Below are positions 50,193-60,984 of a DNA stretch of 64,000 nt, in pieces. The notes below the pieces were generated by a model, which did not search any database, had not been told where the DNA came from, and saw nothing but the letters and a program-made list of their open reading frames with translations. A program made the position numbers and the translations under genes. Source of the DNA: Sipunculus nudus (taxonomy: Eukaryota > Annelida > Sipuncula > Golfingiida > Sipunculidae); NCBI GenBank assembly GCA_026874595.1, contig CM049306.1:36846019-36910018 (forward strand), given 5' to 3'. How positions within the stretch are numbered: position 1 is the stretch's first letter; each line of letters begins with the position of its first letter.

Positions 50193-50490
50193 AGAGAGGC
50201 ATCATATGAGGTTTTCATACCCACGATATCTACATGGTATTTATTTGTATTTAAGTCTAACTCTCAATTGGGGTCTCTTATAAAATAATTTAATGCAGCT
50301 GTTAATTTTATTCAGCCCATGCGAGATTATAATAAAAACCTACATAAATATAAAACCCAGACAGCCTCCTTTATAACGGGGGGGGGGGGTTCATTTAGAC
50401 AATTAACGTTTAGAGCCAGGGTTAGCTCAAAAGATCACTATATTAATTTAACCATTCAGGGGCAGCTAAAAGACCAACGTGGAGAACATG
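48760..50490. other. No gene recognised; simple repeats and one hairpin
   Basis: Contents are an (ATT)n tract (49,588-49,631), a perfect 13-bp hairpin with a 3-base loop (49,772-49,800, arm CTTTTTTTGTCAG), and a GA tract (50,151-50,190). Confidence 0.5.
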
Positions 50491-51260
50491 CATGTTCAGT
50501 GCACACTTCAGTTTGTTCCATCTCACTGGTCACACCAGAAATCGTGTTTTACTAGGCAAAGAAGATCTATATCTCCTCAGATACTCGGAGAACCTCATGC
50601 CATTCAATGAATCATAGCACCAACACAACATACATTTTTAAAATGCCACGTCATTGACAAGGCTAGATTAACAACGTGTCAAGAAATAGAACACAGGTCA
50701 GTGGCCGAGGCGGTTTTTTTTTTGTTATCGGAGCGGAAGGTGTATGCAGAGCCCTTATCATGTCCTTAATGGGAATTAAACTGAGTTACAGCATCTTAGC
50801 TCATATCTTCAATTAAATGTTTTTTAACATATGAATTTTATTTTAAAGCTATCCCTGTGCAAAAAAAATGTGAAATGAATTAAGGTTTGTCAATGAAAGC
50901 TATCATTCATTTAATTAAATCTCTTCATCTTTATGCCTTACAAAAGTATTCGCTCGGACAAAAATATAATGTACAGTCGTGTACAGTCATACGGAAGTTG
51001 GCTACTGTGCCCCGAGATACACAGATCACATATTTAAATGTATGTTAGACTTAAGCGGGACCAGCAGTACTGATTTACGGGAACTCTGGCGAAATAAGTT
51101 TCTTTCAATTCTCTGCCAGTTTTGGTTATTCAATATGTAAGTATTCTTTATTTGTTGGTTACATTCTGAAGAATTCTGTATGAAGTGCACTTTGTGACCT
51201 AGCAAGAACTGCTGGAGCCTTGCCGTAAGAACGTTCAGGGGAGACGGCTAGATGCATGTA
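50490..51260. repeat. Right-arm blocks of the inverted duplication (non-coding)
   Basis: Reverse-complement partners of 17,340-17,570 and 16,850-17,070, lying immediately upstream of the copy 3 promoter. No coding content. Confidence 0.65.
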
Positions 51261-51264
51261 CTCA

Positions 51265-51609
51265 GTCACTGATATACTGACGTCAGCATTTGATTATAAC
51301 TAATGATGTTTATTTCATGTCATATGATCAGTCTCATGACTGCTTCGGATGCGCTTGGGTGGCTACGCTCATATATAAACGAATAATGATTGTTTAAGAA
51401 GTGTTCTGAATAACGTCAAATGACTAGTCTTGTGACGGTCCCAGTGCTCACGAATCCGACGCGCTTGAGCAGAGATGTCACGATCCGAGAATATATAAAT
51501 ATCGCTCTAGTGGAGCAGTCTACCTCAAACCGACTTAACGTAACTGTGAGAATTATCAGAGAGCGACCGGAGGCGAACCCCTGATATATCAAAAGAACAC
51601 TGCAAAGTA
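51265..51609 (+). promoter_or_regulatory. Promoter and 5' non-coding exon of copy 3
   Basis: A CRE-like TGACGTCA (51,278-51,285) is followed by CATATGATCAG/TCATGAC motifs (about 51,321-51,340), CTTCGGATGCGCTTGGGTGG, TATATAAAT (51,492-51,500), a predicted start near 51,522, and exon 1 ending at 51,609 with donor AAGTA|GTAAGT. The CRE-to-TATA spacing is about 206 bases here and in copy 1. In copy 2 the region between GGGTGGC and the exon is deleted. Confidence 0.65.
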
Positions 51610-52173
51610 GTAAGTTTTTATTTTCTTTGGCTTTTACTTCTTATGTAAATAAAGATTGATATAAAAAGATTACACAACATATAACTATGCAGAAAAAAAC
51701 GCTTAGATTTATGTAATAGATAAATTCATGAATGCTTATAAAGATGGAATAGATATACAGATAAAAAATGATTAATATGTGAGGACAAATTTGTAACATT
51801 TTTTGTTCAATTTTCTTCTGTTGATAATAGCCTTATATCTCTGAAATTTTCCTATTTCATGTAAGATAGGAACAATTAAACATCGTACAGTCAAATACCA
51901 AATATAAACCGAAAGGCGTACACACCATTTTATGAACACCAAAAACTGAAAGTTCTCCCATTCCTTTCCCAATGTTGCTTACTGCGATCTTTGCTGATAA
52001 AATAAAAATGCTCCAATTTTTCTGCAATCTTTTAGGATAATTTTAATTCTGACTTGATTAAAAGTCTTACTGGAAGATTGATATGACAGGGCATGTGCGG
52101 TAAACATGCTTTCTCTACGGTCAAGAAGGAACATATTATTATGACGAATTTTTTTCTTCAGGAAACAAAAACC

Positions 52174-54530
52174 ATGAGAAGCGTTTTGTTTTGCTGTTTG
52201 GTGGTCTTGGCTGTTTTCTGCGCATGTGCAGTGGGACACCCAAGAAGGGGAGGATCCCACAGAGGAGGACCCTTCAGAGGACCCCGTATTAACTCAAATT
52301 TTACGTACGTTATTTTTATTATTATTATTCAGTGCGTTGGTTAGAGAGTGGCAATTTTTAAATGAAAATGATGTTCATTGTCCTAAAATGATGAATACTG
52401 CATTTCCTTCTTTCATCAAACGGATATTAAATCAACTTTGCAAACTGAAAAAAATATAATAAACTTTATACCCATAAGGACTCAAAATTGTCAGTATGAT
52501 GGACAGGGCTATACTATTACTGTAACGGTTATGCTCATATAATGATATATAGTCGAATGCCTGAACATCCTAAGCTTTCAGAATATGTATATGCATAAAG
52601 TGCTCACAGACTAGTAGTTTGTAAAATATAAACTGAAACATTTCTTATACATGACCGTATATAAATCTTACTTATCACTCAGTTTGGAACAATGGCACGC
52701 TGGCTTAAAAAAGTTCCTTAAAACTGTCTAAAAAGAGGATAAATGTAATGTCGAGAAACAGAATTCTTCAGTAATTTCTCGGTCACGCTTTACAATGACA
52801 GAGCGCCATCTAGTCATTGGAAGCGTAACTGTTCCAAAGGATGTTTTCATAATTCAAACAAATGCGCGGGCTGGTCTTTATGAATAAAAACATTCCGAGT
52901 AACTTCTTTTTGCATTATATATAATGTTGTTTTTCCATAGAAGTATAATCAAATCTGTTACTTATATTTCAGGTGTGAATGCAGAAATAATGACGAATCA
53001 GACGATCGCAGGAGGCCTTGCCAGATCCATGCTTCGTGTCTTAACATGAGTTCGGTGTGCCTTGAGAAATGTCAGAACAAAACAAGCAAATACAGTGAAG
53101 AAGATAGAACTAAAAAGATCTGCTGCAAGGAGAACAATAACAGCACGGTGCTCGAGGTGAGGGTTTATACCAGTAAATATGTTCACATCATTAATTAGTC
53201 GTGCTTATGCTTGCAGTTCTGACTTTAACATTTACAAATTAAAATTTATATGTGTTAGTAATATATATTATAATAACCATTATCAACATCATCATGGCAA
53301 ACGCTTGTTCATTTGATACTTTATCACGCAGTAGCGTCAATTTATCTTCCAGGGTGTGTGTGTGTGGGGGGGGGGGGGATTATATTGAACACCCCCCCTA
53401 CACACACACTGCCTAAAGGTAAGAAGGATATATACCAGAATCCCCCTTTATTGACGAGATCATTATTAGGGTTACAGAGAATTACAACATATTGAACATA
53501 CTTACTTCTGTCTCTAAATCAAGCAGTCTTGTGTTTTACAAAAACAACTTGAACCTTCATTTCCTCTTTATTTCTCTACCTAAGTTGTAGTGTCATTACA
53601 TGTGTTTAATTTTATAAATACTTTTATTGAATAATAAGTATATGAATGTTTTAAGTAATCATTATCTTTATTACACTGTCATACTGTGTAATGTTAGCAC
53701 AGTTAACACTGCATGTTCTGTATCATTACCTAGCTTACAGTCGCTGTCTTCATCATTACTTGTCTTACATGGAAAGTTTATATAACTGATTACACCGAAG
53801 CAAGCTTTCTAATTATCTAGTTTACAGTGGCATATCAAATAATTACCTAATAAAAAATGATACTTTATTACACCCCTTTACAGGAAATTATCATTTTCAG
53901 GGTATAATGGTAACGGTTGTATTCTTTATCATTACCAAGTTACGGCTGTAATTTTATATCATTTCTTAGGTTACAATGGCACGCTTCATCTTTACTGGTG
54001 GTGCAGTGACACCTTATGATAACCTTGTTCACAGCTGTAGATTTCTTGAGTTAAAATTACATTTTTTGTTTTACCTAAGTAACAGTGACACACATGATCA
54101 TTATACCTTTGTAACAGGTTTATATATATTTTATCATTTGTGAGGTTAAAATGACAGGCTTAATCACTACCAGGTTTTGTAAGCATTCTTTATCATTATC
54201 AGCAAAATTGGTTACAATTGTAGTTCTACACAATTACCAGGTTACAAATGTACGCCGTACAGTTTACCAAAGTTACAGTGACACTCTCAATCATTACGTG
54301 GATTACATTTGTATTTTTGTATCTTAACTTAGGTCACGATGACGTACACTGCTTCGTCTGTGCAAGATGAATGCCCCGACAGTACGGGTACCGTGGCAAC
54401 GTTTACTGCTGACTGTACCACTGTCAACCTGGACCAGGACTGTCGCCGAGGGGGAAGACACAGATACAGAGATGACGGAAGAGGGCCCTTTAGGGATGGC
54501 AGATTCGGTGGTAGACGGGGTGGACGCTGA
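52174..54530 (+). CDS. Secreted Cys-rich, Arg/Gly-rich protein, copy 3 (intact, unrecognised family)
   Basis: Coding exons are 52,174-52,304, 52,973-53,156 and 54,333-54,530. The acceptors are TTCTTCAG, TATTTCAG and AACTTAG, and the donors TTTTAC|GTACGT and CTCGAG|GTGAGG. Exon lengths (131, 184, 198) splice cleanly in phases 2 and 0 to 170 residues. Residues 1 to about 20 are a hydrophobic signal peptide rich in Cys; 22-39 are a basic RRGG/GPFRGPR stretch; 44-142 contain Cys at 45, 47, 60, 66, 73, 77, 94, 95, 119, 133 and 142; 143-170 are a tail with RRGGRHR, GPFRDGR and GGRRGGR. Sequons are at N42, N68, N79 and N99/N100. There is no transmembrane segment after the signal. The start is the first ATG, 12 bases after the exon 2 acceptor, and is shared with copy 1. 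The odd Cys count suggests a free Cys or a covalent dimer. Function unknown; a secreted defence or matrix protein is my inference. Confidence 0.78.
52782..52829. repeat. Two-tier hairpin in intron 2 of copy 3
   Basis: GTCACGCTT pairs with AAGCGTAAC with one wobble, and the inner CAATGAC pairs perfectly with GTCATTG around a 13-base loop. Equivalent sequences occur in intron 2 of copies 1 and 2. Confidence 0.7.
53352..53410. repeat. GT/poly-G : poly-C/CA imperfect palindrome in intron 3
   Basis: A GTGTGTGTGT plus G tract is followed after a short AT-rich loop by a C tract plus ACACACACAC, giving a long potential hairpin. It is absent from copy 1. Confidence 0.8.
53690..54330 (+). repeat. Degenerate ~40-base intronic array leading into exon 4 (copy 3)
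   Basis: About 15 diverged units of the type TTTATCATTACCAGGTTACA plus GTGACA. The start of exon 4 (GTCACGATGACGTACACTGC) itself resembles a unit. Confidence 0.75.
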
Positions 54531-54560
54531 TTATTGTTACAACAGTCAGCTCTGAAGGCA

Positions 54561-54566
54561 AATAAA
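54561..54566 (+). terminator. Polyadenylation signal AATAAA of copy 3
   Basis: Thirty bases after the stop codon, in a 3' flank nearly identical to that of copy 1. Confidence 0.75.
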
Positions 54567-54989
54567 GAAAAAAGACTTTTGGGGCTGAAAAACGTGTGTC
54601 AGAAAATCTACCTTCTTTATCTGAACTAATTTTCACCTCTGCTATGCTTAAACACATAAAAATTATATTTCCATACTTAAATTTCGTATAGTTATTTAAA
54701 GGTTTCTCTGCAAAGGCGTCTCAGTTGGAAGTTGATAAAAATTATAACTGTTTTGGAATAGCAGGTCTATTCCTTTATCAGGATTTTGCAAATAAATATT
54801 GAATTTAAACTTCAAATGCGATCTTTTGGTTTGTGTATGTATGGACCAATGTCAAAATGCATGATGAATGTGTTTATTGGTGATGCCTGAAAACTCTACA
54901 TGATTCATGTCATGGCTAACAGATCTATGTAAACAATTAATTTAAAGTTCTTATCATAGATTCTGTCCGACATTTATTTATATATTAAA

Positions 54990-57150
54990 TCTAACAAATA
55001 TTCGACTTCATCATTTTGTAATTGTTATACAAAATGACAAATTTTCATATGTAATTCACATAGATCTTTATCCATTAAGTTATTTGGTAGCGTTTATCGG
55101 ATGTTTAAAAATGTTATAACTTTCATCTTTTTTCTAAATAAAGAATTGACCAATCTTATTAGGATTTATACGAACACAAAATTATGTTTCAAAGTATGAT
55201 GCGACCGGAGATTGGAATATACACTAATGCTGACATGTTGAAAAATAATACCAGGATCCTTATCAAGTATTTGTTGAGCGGTAGTTCAGCACAGGAAATA
55301 TTAAATCAATCAAGCAGGGAAAAACGTTTGTCATGGATTACCAACTCAATGACTGTATTACATTTCAACCATACTCCATTACGAAGGTTGCTCCCTATAC
55401 AAAGCTAATGGGTCACATAGACATCTGTATGAAAGAATCAGTATTTCTGTCCCACATTCATTTTTACGATTATGATATGAGATATTAAGTGCATATGACA
55501 CAACTTTGCCCCAGCACGAATAACTGCTGCTTGACATCTGACCAAATAATACAAATACCATTGTCTAAAAATAACAAAATAGTGACTGGCAAAGTGTTTA
55601 TATTGAGCATAATTATCAAAATAATATTTTATGTAGGCAAACGAAGTGGGCCTTTACACCTAGACCTAGTTTTTTCCAACCATCTAAAGGAAGTGCACGG
55701 ATTGCAAAGCCCCCACCCCAACCAACCCTTAAAAGTGATAGCCATACAAGATGTATTCCTCCTCCGACATGCACAATTTTTATTTTTATTTTTTGTCTGG
55801 AGTCATTTTGCACTTAAAATAATTTTTACTGTAGTTGCGTCATGAGATCCCTAGCGCCATTCCGGCCCTCTAACATAAGGATCCTACAACCATCGGACCC
55901 ACTAGCCCGATATAAATGCCTACCGAGTCGTGTTTTCACCACTGAGAGATTCCTTGATTGGGATTTACCGCTCTAACTGTTAGTTATCTGTGCTCACTGA
56001 TGACAAACTGTTATGCCAATAATAATTGGGATAATTATAATTATGGTGCCCTTACTAGGCTCCTGAAAAATATAGGACTTTTCTTTAGCAGGACAAATAC
56101 ATCGGAGTTTATAGGAACGTGTAGTCAAAACATAACACAAATATAGGAGTTTTTACTACACAATCGTGGTGTGCACTGTATTGACATGACTAAAGGACTG
56201 TTTAATTGGTTTAGATGGCTGCACCTTTAAATGGCTGCATCATTTACATGAACGGCTCTGCAAAGGGCTGCAGGTTTTCAATAATAATAATACGTTTATA
56301 TAACAATAATTCGTCAGCCAAAGCAAATACACGGGAAACATGATTGGTTTGTAAAAAATGTATGAGATTACGGTCCAAATACTGGAAACATTAGGGAAAT
56401 TTGGGAGACATTATTTTGCAAATAGAAAATTAATAAATGAGCCAGAGAGAGAGAGCCTGTTTTTATTTAATTCACACCTTTATATGTTTCGAGATTTCAG
56501 GGCACTATACAGAGGACTGATTATTGATTTATCAATGTGGTTCTATTTGGGTCTGAAAAAGGTGGTATTTTGACTGAATGAACTTTTCATGACTAATATG
56601 AAAAAAAATCGCTAATTGACAATGGACATAAAAATGTTTAAACTAAAACAGTAAAGTTCGTATTCTTGTGTTGTCATTAATAATCACGTTTATCTTATTA
56701 TCTGCTTTTACAAAAAACATTATATATAGATGAAATGAATGGCATCCATGTGTCACCGATTGATGGATGTGAAGATGAGTTTGAAACAATTCCCACCGGC
56801 GTGTGCTTATCTAAGAACTCTGTGCAGAACCATATTCGTCGTTAAACATGGGAGGGTGAAAGAATGCCAAAGTTTACAAATCATTTGGCTAGCCTTTTGA
56901 AGGAGGTAACCCCTACAAAAATAAAGAAATGATCACTAAAAAAGAAGCACTCAATCATGTAAGTTACTACAGGTGCTCTTGTCTTCAAACTGATTGTTCT
57001 GCAAAAAAAATGACTATGTTGTTTCTTTTTTTTTGTTTGTTTTAAAAATGGGTCTGTTTTTGCCTTCTCTTGATTAGTCGCACACGAATGGAGGTCGGTG
57101 AAAACTCACATGATGAACAGTGCACAGAGGTAACGTCGGATAAATAACCA
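54990..57150. other. No gene recognised
   Basis: This lies between copy 3 and the lectin gene. Frames at 55,184-55,408 and 55,489-55,845 are unconvincing. It is largely absent from the left arm. Confidence 0.45.
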
Positions 57151-57158
57151 AAATTAAC

Positions 57159-57706
57159 ATGGAAATTGTTCAGTTGGCTATAGCTGTTATGTTTTGTTCC
57201 ACAGGTGAGTAAATTTTAAAATTATATGTTTCAGAATTTCAATCTAAGCATATCATTTTCGTGTCTCAAGTGCTCTAAGTTGAGGCTTAATATAGCCTTC
57301 TTGTCACATCTAATAGTCTACATTTACGTTTGTGTGACTGTTTGTGTACAGATGATAAAGCAGAGTTTTAATGAATACATAGAAGGAATACAAGAACACA
57401 TTTGCTCGTGCGGCTTTGGAATCCGTTACGTTCCTACAAAACTGGTCAAAGACACAGAGAATTTTGCCGTTAAAACTTCTCTGATACCGGTAGCTCCTAT
57501 GTTGAGCAGCCGACCTCAAATCGAAAGGTTCGATTTCTATTCGCTAAGAATTTTTAATGCTTTATTGGGACTGACCAAAATGGTCATAATTTGGGAGTGG
57601 TCGTATTTGTGAAACTCTAAGTTACCTGGATCTTAAATTCGGGACCAAGGAAAGTGGTCGTAATTGTGGGGGTGGTCGCAATCGCAGGTTGGTCGCAAGG
57701 CGGGGT

Positions 57707-57790
<84 letters not shown>

Positions 57791-60700
57791 AAACTACCAA
57801 AAGTAACAGAAATACCATTGCGATTACATCAATTATGAACATAACTGACAGAAATGGAGAACATTCGAATCTCTTGTTGTTGAATGTTTGTACACTCTAC
57901 AGGATCCACACTCCTGAGTGGAAGCGTTTTAAAGGACATTTATATGAAACAAAAGAACGTTGTGGCATTGGCTTCTTACAAAATACGTTTCCAACTGAGC
58001 CGTCAGAAATTACCGTTCGAATCTTCGTCGATTAGAACCTCAGGAAGGTGTTTCTTTTTACTCAGGTAAATCAAGTAAGCATATCTATCTGTTCATGTGT
58101 TCTTTTTATCGCAAAGTATGCTTTTTCGTGTTTATTTCCCTCTTTCTCTCTCTTGCGCTACTTTTGTGCTATATCTGTTTTAAAACAGGCACTCAGGCAA
58201 TAATACGAATCCTTTCCGTTTGTACATACTTTAGAGATACCAGAAATGGTTACTTATCGGGAAGCGTGCATAGCGTCATTTTATTTGGTTAAGATGTGCT
58301 TAAATTTAGCCGAAGCTCGCATGACTTAAATATATGAACTACTGAAGACATATGATGCTTTAATCGCAAAAAACTTTAATATCATCCCTGAAAGAAGAGA
58401 AGCATCAGATGAAGTAAATTTATTTTTAAAAGCTGCGCCATTTGGCCTTTATCTATTTTCTTCCTCAGTGAACGATGTAACGGCACTAAAACAGTACGCT
58501 GGTCGCAGTTCTTATAATGGTGTTAGGGCCGACCGTAAAAATCTCTCCGCCTCGGCTGAGTTTCAAACTCATGATCTCCCTGCTTTCTGCCCGGTGCTGT
58601 ATCCCTGAGCTACAGAAACCGGTCATCCGTAGCTATATTCTTTAAATTCTTTTTTTTCCAGAGCAGACCGACGGACCGTATTTCAATGATTGTATTATTA
58701 CATGTGAAACCAAGATATATAGCACTATTAATGTCGCTATGGTAATGTTGTTTGTCCACGCGAACGTCATGATTCTAGTCGGGAGAGAGCCTCTTCATTT
58801 CCGAGCTAATTTTCCATTTCTAACACCAATCTGTTGAATTTTAACACAGGGAGTATGGAAAATGACCGAAGAAAGCGTGTTAGATAGCATTATTAAATTG
58901 ATATCTTACATGATAAAACTATACAGAGAAACGGAAATGGAAACGGAAAAAAGTAAAAATTCAAATTTATTATCAGTTCAGGTACACACATTATTACTAA
59001 AAAGCAATTCATAAGTTTGGGTCAGATGTTGAGCACATATATATATATCATATATATCACATATAGATAGCCATAGCGACATGCTGACATGATAAACATA
59101 TTGAGAATAAAAACTGAATTTTTATGAACCAACCTTTTTTTTTTACTTTACACTTGTACAATAATCTTCGAATAAGAGCAAACGTGAACAAATTTAATAC
59201 TCCATTCCCATGAAGGAAGTACATTTCCGTGAATCATATGTCTGAAATTTTACCCAATATCTACACGTATCTAGCTTATCCATTCTGCCCAAGTGGATAT
59301 GGCAATATGTTTACCTCACAAACCCTCCCTCTCTAATGGAAAAGAAATGCCTTCATGTTACGGGATCATTTTCAATGGCGAGAATTGGGACTCTTCCCGC
59401 GCACGTTGCCAGGCAACAGGGAGTGGCCTTCTGAGTATCGAGATACCGGCAGAGCAACGTCACATACAAAAAATGATATCCCTGTTCCGACACAACGGTA
59501 ATTCAATAACTACTTCAGATATTTAGAAAGCAACAAGAGGCCACATCATGATCCAAGTTCGATGTGAGGTACGAAAGCTCAGGGAATATATGTATGCAAA
59601 CCAAGTTGTCACAAACTCGACGGTGGCATCTCAGGCAGCTCTGCCAACCATTCACTAGAACTATTAAGACTCTCGCCATTTCCTGTCGCGTCTAGAAAAG
59701 GATATTTAAAATGTATCATGGTGGTACAGATAACCTCCTAAATACAAACGATTGTTTCTTGAGTGAACTTTATTCTAAAGTAGCTATTATACAAAGTATA
59801 ATGCTTGAGGTATAATTATATATTAACGCTGTTGCCTTGTTTATTTGTAAAACCGTTGACTGGCCAGCTTCGCCTGTGCTAGAAAACAGCAAAAACTCGG
59901 TGACCAGTCTTTCACTTACGTAGTTCATAAGCGTATTACTCAATGTTGTCAAACACTTTATGTACTGTAACTTTAACATCGGGCCAATTTCAAGAACTCC
60001 GAGCGAGACACTAGACAATATCTTAAGCGTCGAATGTGGGCTTGGGTGGGGGTTTGTGGGGGGGGGGGGGGAGGGGTTACAACCAACCTGATAGACGCGC
60101 ATCCACCTTGCAATTGAAGAGTTTCATGACCCCAACTTCTAACGACCACCATTATTTTCATAAAAAAGCAAACACTTTGCTCGAAATTATTAATTTTTCA
60201 TACCCAAAATGAAACCTGTTTACACTCAGTGGGTTGAGCAATGTATTGAAAAAAATTTTTTTATTGTCTGTTCTACAGTCGGGCGCCCCTTGAAATTAGT
60301 TAATCTTTCCAGATCTCACAGGTTAGATCCAGAAAGTAAGCTTCAATGGAATGTCGAGGCACAGGCCTAATTTACTGATTCATGTATTACAAATGTTAGC
60401 CATGAATCAAATGAGAAAAAATAGTGATGACGATCATCAAAATATGACTGTGCTTAATCATGATTGTTTTTCACGCTTTCTTTCTATATATAATAACTTT
60501 AGTTATTTATATATAATAACAATTGAAATAATTTAATTAATGAAAGGAAACGACCATGGGTACTGGACTTCCGGATCACGTGCTACTTCAGATGGGAAGT
60601 GGATTTGGACGGCAACAGGTCGTCCTGTAACGTACACGAATTGGGGCCGAGGTCAACCGAGCAAAATGATGGGTGAAAACTACATAGCTCTCTGGCGAGT

Positions 60701-60809
60701 TACCAAATTCCGTTGGAATGATAGGGGCAACAATCTTATCACGCCCCTGAGAGCGATATGTGAAATAAGCAGAATTGAAAAAACGTCTCCATCTGATTGC
60801 AAGCTGTAA
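57159..60809 (+). CDS. Secreted C-type lectin-domain protein (possibly damaged)
   Basis: Exon 1 (57,159-57,204) encodes a 15-residue signal start, [15 protein letters not shown], ending phase 1 at a perfect GTGAGT. Exon 2 (57,903-58,065) continues in phase with [11 protein letters not shown] to TSGRCFFLL and ends CAG|GTAAAT. Exon 3 (about 59,275-59,497) carries [18 protein letters not shown] and a [20 protein letters not shown] helix. Exon 4 (60,547-60,809) joins in phase 1 and has [31 protein letters not shown] and AICE, the typical second half of a carbohydrate-binding C-type lectin domain. QPS replaces QPD and the Cys usually found after WND is absent, so calcium and sugar binding may be altered. 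The CPSGYG segment at the start of exon 3 is out of frame with the rest, and the exon 2 to exon 3 phase does not match, so either an exon is missing from this model or the gene is damaged. Confidence 0.65.
57709..57787. repeat. (TA)n microsatellite
   Basis: Interrupted TA repeats in the lectin gene intron; frames across it on both strands are artefacts. Confidence 0.95.
58545..58625 (-). mobile_element. tRNA-derived SINE fragment
   Basis: On the minus strand there is an A-box-like TAGCTCAGGGATACAGC (58,612-58,596) and a B-box-like GAGTTTGAAACTC (58,570-58,558). It lies in the lectin gene intron. The T-arm can pair but the rest does not fold as an obvious tRNA. Confidence 0.6.
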
Positions 60810-60974
60810 ATTATGTTGTTCTGTTATTCGCGTTAAGCCTAAGTCATGTGAGGAAAGTAATTTAGTGATTCATGTACATTTTGTGGTCGTGGATGCTTTA
60901 ATACTTCTATGGACATGATCTCCGCTAACGCATAGCTGAATCCTAAATACACGTGCTTAAAAGTTTGAAACATT

Positions 60975-60980
60975 AATAAA
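60975..60980 (+). terminator. Polyadenylation signal AATAAA of the lectin gene
   Basis: This is the first good AATAAA after the lectin stop codon at 60,807-60,809. Confidence 0.5.
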
Positions 60981-60984
60981 ATTG

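Noticed and set aside
54495-54530. RFamide-like neuropeptide reading of the tail (GRFGGRRG)
   Set aside because: The order is RFGG then RR, not RFG followed directly by dibasic residues, it occurs once only, and the Cys-rich core is unlike a neuropeptide precursor.
54339-54555. Second open frame overlapping exon 4 of copy 3 (and its mirror at 9,892-10,080)
   Set aside because: It is conserved only because the DNA is nearly identical; the splice phase and stop support the RGG-tail frame.
57226-57612. 128-codon frame between lectin exons 1 and 2
   Set aside because: It overlaps a dispersed repeat at its 3' end and splicing into it in the exon 1 phase from the best acceptor gives an early stop; exon 2 at 57,903 joins in phase.
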